Source: PALSA-693 sp963834725
GTDB lineage: Bacteria > Actinomycetota > Acidimicrobiia > Acidimicrobiales > Palsa-688
Length of the DNA stretch: 64,000 nucleotides
Reading direction: 5' to 3'
Assembly: GCA_963834725.1 (NCBI GenBank)
Contig: CAWICN010000001.1
Coordinates: 4,154,001 to 4,218,000 of the forward strand
Made by a program: the position numbers and the translations under genes. Positions 8,712-17,152 of this stretch are shown here, in pieces (position 1 is the stretch's first letter; each line of letters opens with the position of its first letter). The notes below the pieces were generated by a model. It ran no database searches. It had not been told where the DNA came from and worked only from the letters and a program-made list of their open reading frames with translations.

Positions 8712-8805
8712 TTTTTCTGTAGCGCCGCCCCCTTCAGCCGGGCCCATTTCGCGCCAGAAAAGTCTTCGTACCCCCCTCGACGGGCACAATCCGCGACAGA
8801 AAAAC
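8712..8805. repeat. Dispersed TTTTCTG element, locus A (three copies)
   Basis: Three copies of a roughly 22-nt element with core TTTTCTGNMGCG and a CCC end: 8712-8733 on the plus strand, and two on the minus strand ending at 8762 and 8805 (seen on plus as GCGCCAGAAAAG and CCGCGACAGAAAAAC). Copies are about 40 nt apart, and outer copies face each other. The same element is found again at 37035-37115 and nowhere else I could spot in the window. Unknown function: operator array, small mobile repeat or hairpin RNA are possible. Confidence 0.7.
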
Positions 8806-8844
8806 GGTCGGACTAGCGTGGAGACCTCGATGAGCGCAAGGGGA

Positions 8845-8902
8845 ACACCGGGAGCACCGGGCGCGCTGGGCGCACCGGGCGCACCGGGCGCACCGGACGC
8901 CC
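8845..8902. repeat. GCACCGGGC 9-nt tandem repeats
   Basis: About six imperfect copies of GCACCGGGC lie just upstream of the trpB2-like gene. The array would read as Gly-Ala-Pro if translated but is not within a supported gene. A related GCGCCGGGC run occurs at about 16930-16990. Confidence 0.7.
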
Positions 8903-8924
8903 GGTCCAGGAGAGGGAGGCACCA

Positions 8925-10181
8925 GTGACAGGCCGGTGGACGCTGCCAGACGATCGGATCCCGTCCGCGTGGTTCAACGTGGCCCCCCACCTGCCGGAAC
9001 CGCTCGCCCCACCCCTCCATCCGGCGACCAGGCAGCCGGTCGGACCGGAGGATTTGGCCCCACTCTTCCCGATGGCGCTCATCGGGCAAGAAGTATCGGC
9101 GGAACCGTGGATCGACATTCCCGGCCCGGTGCTCGACATCCTGCGCCTGTGGCGCCCGACCCCCCTGGTCCGGGCCCGGCGCCTGGAGGAAGCCCTGGGC
9201 ACGCCGGCCCGCATCTATTATAAGGACGAGTCGGTCTCGCCCGCTGGCTCCCACAAGCCCAACACCGCGGTGGCGCAGGCCTACTACAACGCCCAGGAGG
9301 GAACCCGCCGGCTGAGCACCGAGACCGGTGCCGGCCAGTGGGGTAGCGCCCTCTCATTCGCCTCGGGGCTGTTCGGCCTGGAGTGCAAGGTCTACATGGT
9401 GCGGGCGTCGTATCAGCAAAAGCCGTACCGGCGGGTGATGATGGAGACCTGGGGTGGTTCGGTCGTGCCTTCCCCGGTCGATGACCCCGACCATCCCGGA
9501 TCGCTCGGGACCGCCATCAGCGACGCGGTTCGTGACGCCGCCGGTCGGGAGGACACCCACTACTCGTTGGGGTCGGTGCTCAACCACGTGCTGCTCCACC
9601 AGACCGTGATCGGCCTCGAGGCCAAGGAGCAATTGGCCGAGGCCGGCGAGGAGCGGCCCGACATCGTGATCGGCTGCTGTGGCGGCGGCTCGAACTTCGG
9701 CGGACTGGCCTTGCCGTTCGTCCCGGAACCCGAGGTGGATCTCCTGGCCGTCGAACCGACCTCCTGCCCGACGCTCACCGAGGGACGCTTCGATTACGAC
9801 TTCGGGGACACGGCCGGCATAACCCCCCTTCTGGCCATGTACACCCTGGGGCACGATTTCGTCCCGCCGCCGATCCATGCCGGAGGCCTCCGCTACCATG
9901 GCGACGCCCCGATCATCTGCAACCTGGTCAAGAACCAGCGCATGCGGGCGGTCGCCTACCCGCAAAGCAGGGTGTTCGAGGCCGCCGTGCACTTCGCCCG
10001 GACGCAGGGGACGATCGCCGCCCCCGAGACCAGCCACGCCATCCGGGCCACCATCGACGAGGCCTTGCGGGCCAAGGAGGAAGGGGTGGCCCGGGTGATC
10101 CTGTTCGGCTACTCCGGCCACGGCCTGCTCGACCTTCAGGCCTACGACGATTTCCTCAACGACCGCCTCGACGCCGGCTGA
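8925..10181 (+). CDS. trpB: TrpB2-type tryptophan synthase beta subunit
   Basis: PLP-dependent beta-replacement enzyme of 418 residues, closest in pattern to TrpB2 (TrpB-like) proteins, which make tryptophan from indole and serine without a TrpA partner. Visible are the N-terminal extension RPTPLVRARRLEEALG, the PLP-lysine motif SPAGSHKPNTA, ETGAGQWGSA, and the phosphate-binding GCCGGGSNFGG. The start is GTG 8925, preceded by a purine-rich GAGAGGGAGG. No trpA or other trp genes are adjacent, fitting a stand-alone TrpB2 that may salvage indole. Convergent with the next gene, 14 nt apart. Confidence 0.9.
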   Translation: MTGRWTLPDDRIPSAWFNVAPHLPEPLAPPLHPATRQPVGPEDLAPLFPMALIGQEVSAEPWIDIPGPVLDILRLWRPTPLVRARRLEEALGTPARIYYKDESVSPAGSHKPNTAVAQAYYNAQEGTRRLSTETGAGQWGSALSFASGLFGLECKVYMVRASYQQKPYRRVMMETWGGSVVPSPVDDPDHPGSLGTAISDAVRDAAGREDTHYSLGSVLNHVLLHQTVIGLEAKEQLAEAGEERPDIVIGCCGGGSNFGGLALPFVPEPEVDLLAVEPTSCPTLTEGRFDYDFGDTAGITPLLAMYTLGHDFVPPPIHAGGLRYHGDAPIICNLVKNQRMRAVAYPQSRVFEAAVHFARTQGTIAAPETSHAIRATIDEALRAKEEGVARVILFGYSGHGLLDLQAYDDFLNDRLDAG

Positions 10182-10195
10182 ACTGCATCACCGCA

Positions 10196-11917
10196 TCAGG
10201 CGCCGCCGAGCTGGATCGCCTTCACCAGCAGCAGGACGGCGCTGAGGACCAGGTAGAAGCGCATTGCCAGGATCCCGACGCGCAGGCCGGGCGACCAGCT
10301 GACCGGTTTGAGCAGGGTGAGCGGGGGCATCCGCCACGTCATCTTCTCCGCCCGACCGAGGGGCCGTGGTGGCGGACCGCTCGGACGCCCACTGCGCCGC
10401 GCCTGCACGCGCAGGGCAATCAGGGCGATCAGGCCCCCCGCGGCGAGGGCGACCGATAGCCAGATGAACACCTGCCCGACGTCGACATGGGGGAAAAGGG
10501 TGGTCGCCATCAACGTGCCGGAGAGGATGAGCAGGATCCCCACGATCACGGCTGCCACCCCGTTCAACCACTTCGGGTTCACCCAGGGACCGAGGACCTC
10601 GGGGTCGTTGCACAGCAGCAGCAGGAACACACTGGCCGACGGCAGCAACAGCCCCGCCAGGGCCTGGACGCTGGTGGTGATCAGGCCCAGGGGAGCCCCG
10701 GGGATCAGCACGATGACAGCGGCCGCCGCCACCATGCCCATGTAGCTCAGGTAGAACTGCTTGGCGTCCTTGAAGCTGCGATGCAGGGAATGGCGGATCC
10801 CGAACACGTCGCCGAAGGCGTAGCTGGTAGAAAGCGTGACCGCCGACGCGCCGATGATGCTGGCGTCGAAGAGGAGGATGGCGAACAGGGTGCCGAGGGT
10901 GGCGCTCTTCGCCTTCAACATGTTGGCGACGCCGAGGGCGTCGGTGAAATGCCCGAAGTAGTGGGTGCCGGTGGCCCCGAAGTTGGCGGTGACCATGATC
11001 GCCGCCGCGCCTCCCACCACGACCAGCGAGCCGAGGACGGTGTCGGCGCGCTCGTAAGTGATGAAGCGGGGCGTGATGCGCTTGTCGACGATGTTGGACT
11101 GCTGGAAGAACAGCTGCCAGGGGGCCACCGTGGTGCCCACGATGGCGACGATGAGCAGCACGGCGGCGGAGGAGGGGCCACCGTAGATGCTCGGTACCAC
11201 GAAGTTCTTGGCGATCGTGCCCCAGTGGGGCTGCGACAGGAAGAACATGGGGACCTGCACCAGGCTGATGGCGATAAAGGCGAACATGGCTCGCTCCCAC
11301 TTCTGGAAGCTCCCGGTGGCCATGATCGCCACCAGCGCCACCGCCGCGATGGGCACGGAGATGTACGCCGAGACACCGGCGTAAGCGCCCGCCAGCGAGA
11401 TCCCGATGAACTCGGTGACGATGGTCAGGAAGTTAAGGAGAAAAAGGTCGCCGACGCTGAACCAGCCCCATCCGCGACCGAATCGCTCGTTGATCAAACG
11501 GGCGTGGCCGACGCCGGTGACCGCCCCCAACCGGACCACCATCTCCTGATTGACGATCAGCACCGGGATGAGCAGCAGAAGGGTCCAGAGCAGCGTGGTG
11601 TGGTAGTCCTGGCCGGCCTGGGCGTAGGTGGAGACGCCGCCGGCGTCGTTGTCCCCGACCATCACGATGATGCCGGGCCCGACGATGGCGGCCAGGGTCA
11701 GCAGGCGCTGCTTCCAGGTGTGGCGCTCCCCGACCTCGCCGACTTCGATGCGACCGAAAGCGCCCTCGATGTTGCCCAGATGGGCCTCGTCGAGGACGGC
11801 CGAGGCCGGCGCGTGGAGCTGGCGGCCGGCGGTTCGGTCTGAGCCGGTCTGATCTGGGGCGGTCGAGTTGGCCGCCCCGGGGCCTTGGGAGCCCTTGGCG
11901 GTCACTCGATCCGTCAC
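10196..11917 (-). CDS. Nramp-related divalent metal (possibly Mg2+) transporter
   Basis: A 573-residue, about 11-helix Nramp-superfamily transporter. The canonical helix-1 DPGN is replaced by GDNDAGG (about residue 85), and the helix-6 MPH motif by VAPWQLFFQQS (about residue 263), so the methionine that selects transition metals is alanine. Known Nramp-related magnesium transporters (NRMTs) also lack this methionine, which points to Mg2+ rather than Mn2+/Fe2+. It begins 3 nt after the stop of an MgtE-type Mg2+ sensor protein and is surely co-transcribed with it. The N-terminal 70 residues are a soluble tail. Ion specificity is inferred, not shown. Confidence 0.82.
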   Translation of the reverse strand: MTDRVTAKGSQGPGAANSTAPDQTGSDRTAGRQLHAPASAVLDEAHLGNIEGAFGRIEVGEVGERHTWKQRLLTLAAIVGPGIIVMVGDNDAGGVSTYAQAGQDYHTTLLWTLLLLIPVLIVNQEMVVRLGAVTGVGHARLINERFGRGWGWFSVGDLFLLNFLTIVTEFIGISLAGAYAGVSAYISVPIAAVALVAIMATGSFQKWERAMFAFIAISLVQVPMFFLSQPHWGTIAKNFVVPSIYGGPSSAAVLLIVAIVGTTVAPWQLFFQQSNIVDKRITPRFITYERADTVLGSLVVVGGAAAIMVTANFGATGTHYFGHFTDALGVANMLKAKSATLGTLFAILLFDASIIGASAVTLSTSYAFGDVFGIRHSLHRSFKDAKQFYLSYMGMVAAAAVIVLIPGAPLGLITTSVQALAGLLLPSASVFLLLLCNDPEVLGPWVNPKWLNGVAAVIVGILLILSGTLMATTLFPHVDVGQVFIWLSVALAAGGLIALIALRVQARRSGRPSGPPPRPLGRAEKMTWRMPPLTLLKPVSWSPGLRVGILAMRFYLVLSAVLLLVKAIQLGGA

Positions 11918-11920
11918 GGG

Positions 11921-13255
11921 TTATCCCTTGGGTTCCGGCTGCGAAGGTTGGTCCGGTTTGCCCTCGGGTCTGAAGTTGCCCGAGTGGACTGCGGGGGCCA
12001 GCTCCGACTCGCTCGACGGGTGGAGCGGTTCCGGATGGGGCGGAGGCTCCCGCCGGCGCCAGTCGCCCGGGATGGTGGCCTCGAGGATGTCGTCGACGGT
12101 GATCACCCCGAGCAGGTGATCGTCGACATCGACGACGGGCACGGTCATCAGGTTGTAGTCGGCCATGAGGAGGGTGACGTCGACGACGTCGGCATCAGCG
12201 GTCACGCGGACCGGCTCACTGTCCATGATGTCCGAAAGGGGGGTCTCGAGTTCCGCTTGCAAGAGGTCGATCACGGTCACGGTCCCCGCCAGGCGGTTGG
12301 CGTGGTCGACGGCGTGGACGGTCAGCAACGCCTCGGGCTGCAGATTTTCGGCCAGACGCATCCGGCGCAGGGCCTCCTCGACGGTCGCCTCGTCCGGCAC
12401 CGCGAGGAACTCCACCCCCATGATGCCGCCCGCGCTGGCGGCGTTGAAACCGAGGAGGGTGACCACCTTGGTCCTGACGCCGGGGGGAAGAAGATCGAGC
12501 ACCTTGACCCGGCGTTTCTGGTCCAGCTCGGCGATGGCGTCAGCGGCGTCATCGGCCCGCATGCGCCCGATCACATCGGCGACTTCCTCATCGGTCATAT
12601 CGTCGAACAGCTTGTTGGCGATTTCTGGATCGAGCTCCTCGAAGACGTCCGCTTCCAGCTCCGGGTCGCTGTGCACCACGTCGAGGATCTCCTCGCCCTC
12701 CTGCTTGTTGGCGTCCTCGAGCAGGTCGGCGATCTGGGCCGGCTTGAGCCGGTGCATCCGGCCGAACGCCGACCGGAGCCGCACGCTCGGAGTGTGGCCG
12801 ATCAGCGGCTCGAACGCCTTCCAGTCCTGACAGGGATGCCCTTTGGAAGCGCGGATGAGCCCGAAGAAGCGCGGTGGCCGGCGGGTGTCGAGGCAAGTCA
12901 CCACCCACCCCTCCTCGGTCTCGGCCAGCTCGATGTCCCACGCCCGCACCAGCTCGGCGTCGTCGACATCGATCAGGCGGTGCCCCAGGATGTCCTCGCG
13001 GAGCAGCACTTCCCCCTCGCGACGCTCGAAGCTCCGGAGATCCACCTTCGGCTTGGCCAGGACCACGCGCTGCTCGCTCAGCGCTGCGATCCGCTGGATC
13101 GACAGATAGACCCGCCGGCTTCCCACCTTGGCGACCAACCCGGTCACGAGCGGCAGGTCGCCACCGCGCAGCCGCACGATGACGTCGTCGACCTTGCCGA
13201 CCTCCTCGCCGGGGCCGGAGTACACATGGCAGCGCAGAAGAGCGGACAGGTGCAC
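11921..13255 (-). CDS. MgtE N-domain plus CBS-pair protein without channel domain
   Basis: Cytosolic protein of about 444 residues with the regulatory half of the Mg2+ channel MgtE. After an N-terminal PRC-barrel-like region (VHLSALLRCHVYSGPGEEVG) come MgtE-N helical repeats (DPELEADVFEELDPEIANKL, MRADDAADAIAEL), then two CBS domains (PVRVTADADVVDVTLLMADY, VPVVDVDDHLLGVITVDDIL). The transmembrane pore domain is absent, and the C-terminus is a Pro-rich tail. I prefer GTG 13255, where MVHLSALLR begins; the frame is open to 13336. It is the first gene of a two-gene operon with the Nramp-related transporter, so it may sense Mg2+ for it. Confidence 0.85.
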   Translation of the reverse strand: MHLSALLRCHVYSGPGEEVGKVDDVIVRLRGGDLPLVTGLVAKVGSRRVYLSIQRIAALSEQRVVLAKPKVDLRSFERREGEVLLREDILGHRLIDVDDAELVRAWDIELAETEEGWVVTCLDTRRPPRFFGLIRASKGHPCQDWKAFEPLIGHTPSVRLRSAFGRMHRLKPAQIADLLEDANKQEGEEILDVVHSDPELEADVFEELDPEIANKLFDDMTDEEVADVIGRMRADDAADAIAELDQKRRVKVLDLLPPGVRTKVVTLLGFNAASAGGIMGVEFLAVPDEATVEEALRRMRLAENLQPEALLTVHAVDHANRLAGTVTVIDLLQAELETPLSDIMDSEPVRVTADADVVDVTLLMADYNLMTVPVVDVDDHLLGVITVDDILEATIPGDWRRREPPPHPEPLHPSSESELAPAVHSGNFRPEGKPDQPSQPEPKG

Positions 13256-13543
13256 GATGGGAACCCTACCCCCGTCGATTCCGCAGGTCCCGTCTGGCCG
13301 CCGTTCGCCATACCGCCTCCCGGGTGACACCCTCATCCTGGTGGCGGGGGGTGACGCTCCGGCACCGGGAGGTGCCCTCCCGGGAAACTTGTGGTTACGA
13401 CTCGGTGACGCACCGCCAGGTCCGGGCCCGGTCGTGCCCTCGCCCGGTCACGACGGCCCACCGCGGCCGGTGGACCCGAAAGGGCCCTTCGCTACACTGC
13501 TGCGCTGACCATCCATTCGGCCCCACGAGAGAGGTGGTGCGGG

Positions 13544-13999
13544 ATGAGTGAGAAGATGAGTGAGAAACAGAGTCGGTTGGCGGAGTTCAAGGATTTCGTG
13601 CTGAAGGGCAACGTCGTCGACCTTGCGGTTGCGGTAATCATTGCCACCTTCTTCGGCGTGATCATCAAGGACCTGGTCAACTTGATCCTGTCGATCTTCG
13701 CCATTCCCGGCACGAGTTTCCGACCGTTCGCCGGCCTCCAGTTCACCATCGGGCACGGGCTCTTCCAGTACGGAATCCTGCTCACCGACATCATCACGTT
13801 TGTGATCGTCGCCGCGGTCGTGTTCTTCCTGGTGGTGCACCCTGTCCGGGTGCTCATGGACCGCCGCCGGTCGGGGGCCGAGCCCGACAGCGAGGACCGG
13901 GCCTGCCCGGAGTGCCTGAGCGACATTCCGAAAGCGGCCACTCGCTGCCGGTATTGCACCGCTCAGATCGAGCCCATCGCTGAGTCCCCGGTGTCGTAG
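13544..13999 (+). CDS. mscL: Large-conductance mechanosensitive channel with zinc ribbon
   Basis: MscL osmotic-release channel, 151 residues. The pore helix TM1 follows FKDFVLKGNVVDLAVAVIIATFFG, split here as the conserved GNVVDLAVAVII, and TM2 is FVIVAAVVFFLVV with basic MDRRR after it. Instead of the usual helical bundle alone, the C-terminus carries a zinc-ribbon-like CPEC and CRYC pair (residues about 119-138). A GAGAGGTGG ribosome-binding site precedes ATG 13544. The last 37 nt overlap, tail to tail, the end of glnE on the other strand. The zinc ribbon could sense metal or redox state, which is inference. Confidence 0.92.
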   Translation: MSEKMSEKQSRLAEFKDFVLKGNVVDLAVAVIIATFFGVIIKDLVNLILSIFAIPGTSFRPFAGLQFTIGHGLFQYGILLTDIITFVIVAAVVFFLVVHPVRVLMDRRRSGAEPDSEDRACPECLSDIPKAATRCRYCTAQIEPIAESPVS

Positions 14000-16893
14000 A
14001 AGAGTCGTTCGACGACCCGGCGGGCCCGCCGGGTACGCCGCCGATATTCATCACGGAGCCCCGATCCGGTTGTTCCCAGGCTGCGCGCCAGCGCGGTCAG
14101 GTGAGTCCCGGTCGTTGGCAGCGAATCGGTGGCCCCGTCCCACACCAGGGCCAGCCGGTTGCGCGTCCGCTCGCAGAACCGGTAGGCCTCGACGAGCACC
14201 CGATGGTCATCGGCGGCGAGGGCGCCGCGCCGGGCCAGCTGATCGAGGGCGGCCACCGTCCCGGTGGACCGTACCCCGTGGCGCAGCTGGAGAAGCTGGG
14301 CGGTCCACTCGATGTCCGACAACGAGCCGGGCCCGAGCTTGAGATGGAATTTCGGATCATCCGAGGCCGGGACCCGCTCCCGTTCGATGCGGGCCTTGGT
14401 GCGGCGGATCTCGCGGAGGTCGGCCACCGAGATCGGCCGGGCCCACACAAACTCACTGGCCAGGGTGGCGAAGCGCTCACCCAGATCGGTGTCCCCGGCG
14501 ATGACCCGGCCGCGCAACAGCGCCTGACGTTCCCACACCTGGGCCCAACGGTCGTAGTAGGCCGCGTATGCGTCGAGACTCCGGGCCAGGGGCCCCTGGC
14601 GGCCTTCCGGGCGCAGCGCCGTGTCCACCCGGTAGAGGCCGGTGGCAGGGGTGCTGCCGCCGAGCAGGCGCACCAGCGTGCTGGCCGCCGATTCCGCCTG
14701 GGCGGCGGCGTCCGCGGCGGACCAGCCTGCCGGTGCGTCATACACGAACTGAAGGTCGAGGTCGCTCTTGTAGGCCAGCTCGCGGCCACCAAAACGGCCC
14801 ATACCGACGACCGCGAACGGCAGGGGCGGACCGACAAGGCGAAGGGCGGCATCCACGACCGATTCGGCAAGGTCCGTCAGCGCCGCGCCGGTGGCGTCGA
14901 CGTCAACCAGGCCCAGAGCGTCGCGGGCCGCGATCCGGAGGTTCTCGGCCCGGGTGAACAGCTGGAGCCCGCGCTCGACGCCGCCCTCCCCGGACCGCCA
15001 CGCCACCCACCCGGCCGCCCGCTCGTCGAGCTCGGCCCGGCTCCGATCGGCCACCGTTTCGCCGGTGGCCAGGCCGGCGAGCATGTCGGGTTGGCGCTCG
15101 AACGCCCGGGTGAAGCTCGTTCCGGTACCGATCAGCTGGCACAGCTGGCGGGCCGCCTCCGGCGACTCCCGGCACAGAGCCGTCAGCTGATCCCGGCGAT
15201 GCGGCCCGGTGGCGAGCGTCCGCAGACCGAGCAGTCCGGTGTCGGGGTCGGGAGCGCTCGATAGCCAGTCGAGCAGGATGGGCAGCATCTGGGACATCAG
15301 CTGCGACGACCGCGAGAAGCCTCGGGTCAGCTCCCGGACCGCCTGTGAGGTTCGTTCGGCGTCGGCGAAACCGAACGCCTGCAGGCGCTCGACGACCGCT
15401 TCGGGCGAGATGAGCCGGGATTTGCCCCCGGTCGGGGCTGCGGAAGTGAACGACTCCAGCAGCGGCCGGAAGAAGAGGCGCTCGTGAATCAAACGAACCT
15501 GGCTGCGATGATGGCGGAGTTCCGACTCGAACTGGGTGAGAGCCGTGGCCGACGCCTGATCGCGGTAGCCAAGGACGCGTGCCAGGCGGACCCTGGCCTC
15601 GGGCTGGCTTGGCAGGGTGTGGACCTGTTGATCCTCGTACAGCTGCAGCCGGTTTTCGACGGTTCGCAGGAACCGGTAGGCGGCGTCGAGGGTGGCCGCG
15701 TCTTCGGGCGCGACGTAGCCCCCGGCGGCCAGGGCGGCGAGCGCCGGCAGAGTCGAGGGTGACCGCAGGCCTCCGTCGGCTCGCCCGTGGACCAGCTGCA
15801 AAAGCTGGACGGCGAACTCGATGTCTCTGATGCCGCCCGTTCCCCTTTTCAGCTCCCGGTCGGCCAGGCCCTGGCGCGTCACCGCCTGCTCGGCCCGGGC
15901 TTTGAGCCCGCGGACCTGCCGCAGCTCGTCGGCCCCGAAGGGACGGCCCCAGACCCGGGCGGCCGCCTCCTGCTCGAAGCTCATTCCGAGTGATCGGTTG
16001 CCGGCCACCGCCCGGGCCTTCAGGAGGGCCTGAAACTCCCAGGTTTCGGCCCAGCGGTCCCAGTAGGCCAGATACGACGGGAGGGTCCGGGCCAGCTGGC
16101 CGGCCCGGCCCTCGGGACGAAGGTCGAGGTCGACCCGCCAGGCGCTGCGTGCCAGGTCCAGGAACCGGCGCGAGTCGAAGGCTGGGGCCGCCGGGCGATC
16201 GGTGGGCGCGACGAGCAGGATGTCGACGTCGCTGGAGTAGTTGAGCTCGCTCCCGCCGAGCTTGCCCAGCCCGATGACCGCCAGTCCCCAATCAGTGGCG
16301 GCAGCCAGTTCGGCGTCCTCCGCGTCGGGGAGGTCGCCGCCGGCCGGTCCACCCGGTGCCATCCCGCCGGCGGCCAGGTTCCATGCCAGCTGCAGCAATC
16401 CGTCGGCGAGCCCGGAGAGCGCGGTCCCAACCTCCTCGACGCCGTCGAGCCCGAGCAGGTCGCGAGCCGCGATACGCAGGGACCCGAGTCGTTTGGCGCG
16501 CATCAGGCCGGCGGTGGCGAGGTCAGGTGGATCGACAGCGGTCAGGACCCGCCCGGCTGTCTGGCTGTTCGGAAAGCCGGCCAGATCGGCGGCGAGGTCG
16601 CGAGCCCGGTCTGCGACGGGCAGGGCGAGGTTGGCCAGGACGTCGACCGCGGCCGGATCAGTAGCACAGACTCGGGCCAGCCACGGGCTGGCCGCCGCGA
16701 CCGCGATAAGGGCGGCACGCAGTTCAGGATCGCTGTCGATCCGGCCCGCGGCTTGGGGGTTGGCGCCCACCACCCGTTCGAGCGCCAGCGTCACTCCGGC
16801 CGGGTCGGCGCTGCGTTCGATCTCCTCCTGGAGGTGAGTGGCGAGCACTGGCCGGTCTGGCATGAGGGCCAGTGTGGCATCGGGAGCTCGCAT
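13963..16893 (-). CDS. glnE: Glutamine synthetase adenylyltransferase/deadenylase
   Basis: GlnE, 976 residues, which adenylylates and deadenylylates glutamine synthetase according to PII signalling. Two nucleotidyltransferase halves are seen: the N-terminal one has GLGKLGGSELNYSSDVD, the C-terminal one GMGRFGGRELAYKSDLD, each followed by a GlnD-UR-type regulatory helical domain. The length is normal for the family. It starts at ATG 16893; a nearby internal ATG (MPDRPVLATHL) at about residue 11 is an alternative. No glnA lies within the window. Its 3' end overlaps mscL by 37 nt in convergent orientation. Intact over nearly 3 kb, in contrast to several frameshifted neighbours. Confidence 0.95.
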   Translation of the reverse strand: MRAPDATLALMPDRPVLATHLQEEIERSADPAGVTLALERVVGANPQAAGRIDSDPELRAALIAVAAASPWLARVCATDPAAVDVLANLALPVADRARDLAADLAGFPNSQTAGRVLTAVDPPDLATAGLMRAKRLGSLRIAARDLLGLDGVEEVGTALSGLADGLLQLAWNLAAGGMAPGGPAGGDLPDAEDAELAAATDWGLAVIGLGKLGGSELNYSSDVDILLVAPTDRPAAPAFDSRRFLDLARSAWRVDLDLRPEGRAGQLARTLPSYLAYWDRWAETWEFQALLKARAVAGNRSLGMSFEQEAAARVWGRPFGADELRQVRGLKARAEQAVTRQGLADRELKRGTGGIRDIEFAVQLLQLVHGRADGGLRSPSTLPALAALAAGGYVAPEDAATLDAAYRFLRTVENRLQLYEDQQVHTLPSQPEARVRLARVLGYRDQASATALTQFESELRHHRSQVRLIHERLFFRPLLESFTSAAPTGGKSRLISPEAVVERLQAFGFADAERTSQAVRELTRGFSRSSQLMSQMLPILLDWLSSAPDPDTGLLGLRTLATGPHRRDQLTALCRESPEAARQLCQLIGTGTSFTRAFERQPDMLAGLATGETVADRSRAELDERAAGWVAWRSGEGGVERGLQLFTRAENLRIAARDALGLVDVDATGAALTDLAESVVDAALRLVGPPLPFAVVGMGRFGGRELAYKSDLDLQFVYDAPAGWSAADAAAQAESAASTLVRLLGGSTPATGLYRVDTALRPEGRQGPLARSLDAYAAYYDRWAQVWERQALLRGRVIAGDTDLGERFATLASEFVWARPISVADLREIRRTKARIERERVPASDDPKFHLKLGPGSLSDIEWTAQLLQLRHGVRSTGTVAALDQLARRGALAADDHRVLVEAYRFCERTRNRLALVWDGATDSLPTTGTHLTALARSLGTTGSGLRDEYRRRTRRARRVVERLFYDTGDSAMGSI

Positions 16894-17060
16894 TGGGGCC
16901 GCCGGGCCACGGCTGTCAGCGTGGTGACGCCGAGCGCGCCGACCGCACCGGGCGCGCCGGGCGCGCCGAGCAGGTCAAGCGCGCCGAACGGGTCGGGCGA
17001 CCCCGCCGCCCCGGGCCCCCGGGCCGCCGGGGGGTACGGCCCAGGGTGCACGCCGGAGAT

Positions 17061-17135
17061 TCCGCCGTTAGCGGGACTCTGGTAACTCCGCCGTTAGCGG
17101 GTCTCTGGCAATCCGCCGTAGCGGGGCTCTGGCGG
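17061..17135. repeat. 25-nt tandem repeats TCCGCCGTTAGCGG
   Basis: Three copies of a 24-26 nt unit beginning TCCGCCGTTAGCGG and ending in CTCTGG (17061-17086, 17087-17111, 17112-17135) lie between the MFS stop and the glnE start. Each unit holds the short inverted repeat CCGC-GCGG. The array could act as a weak terminator or protein site, or be a simple repeat expansion. Confidence 0.75.
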
Positions 17136-17152
17136 CCGGCCGGGTGGGGCGG

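Noticed and set aside
13256..13543. Riboswitch (Mg2+ or c-di-AMP type) between the MgtE-like gene and mscL
   Set aside because: The region is GC-rich with some inverted repeats, but none of the conserved riboswitch core sequences could be recognised.
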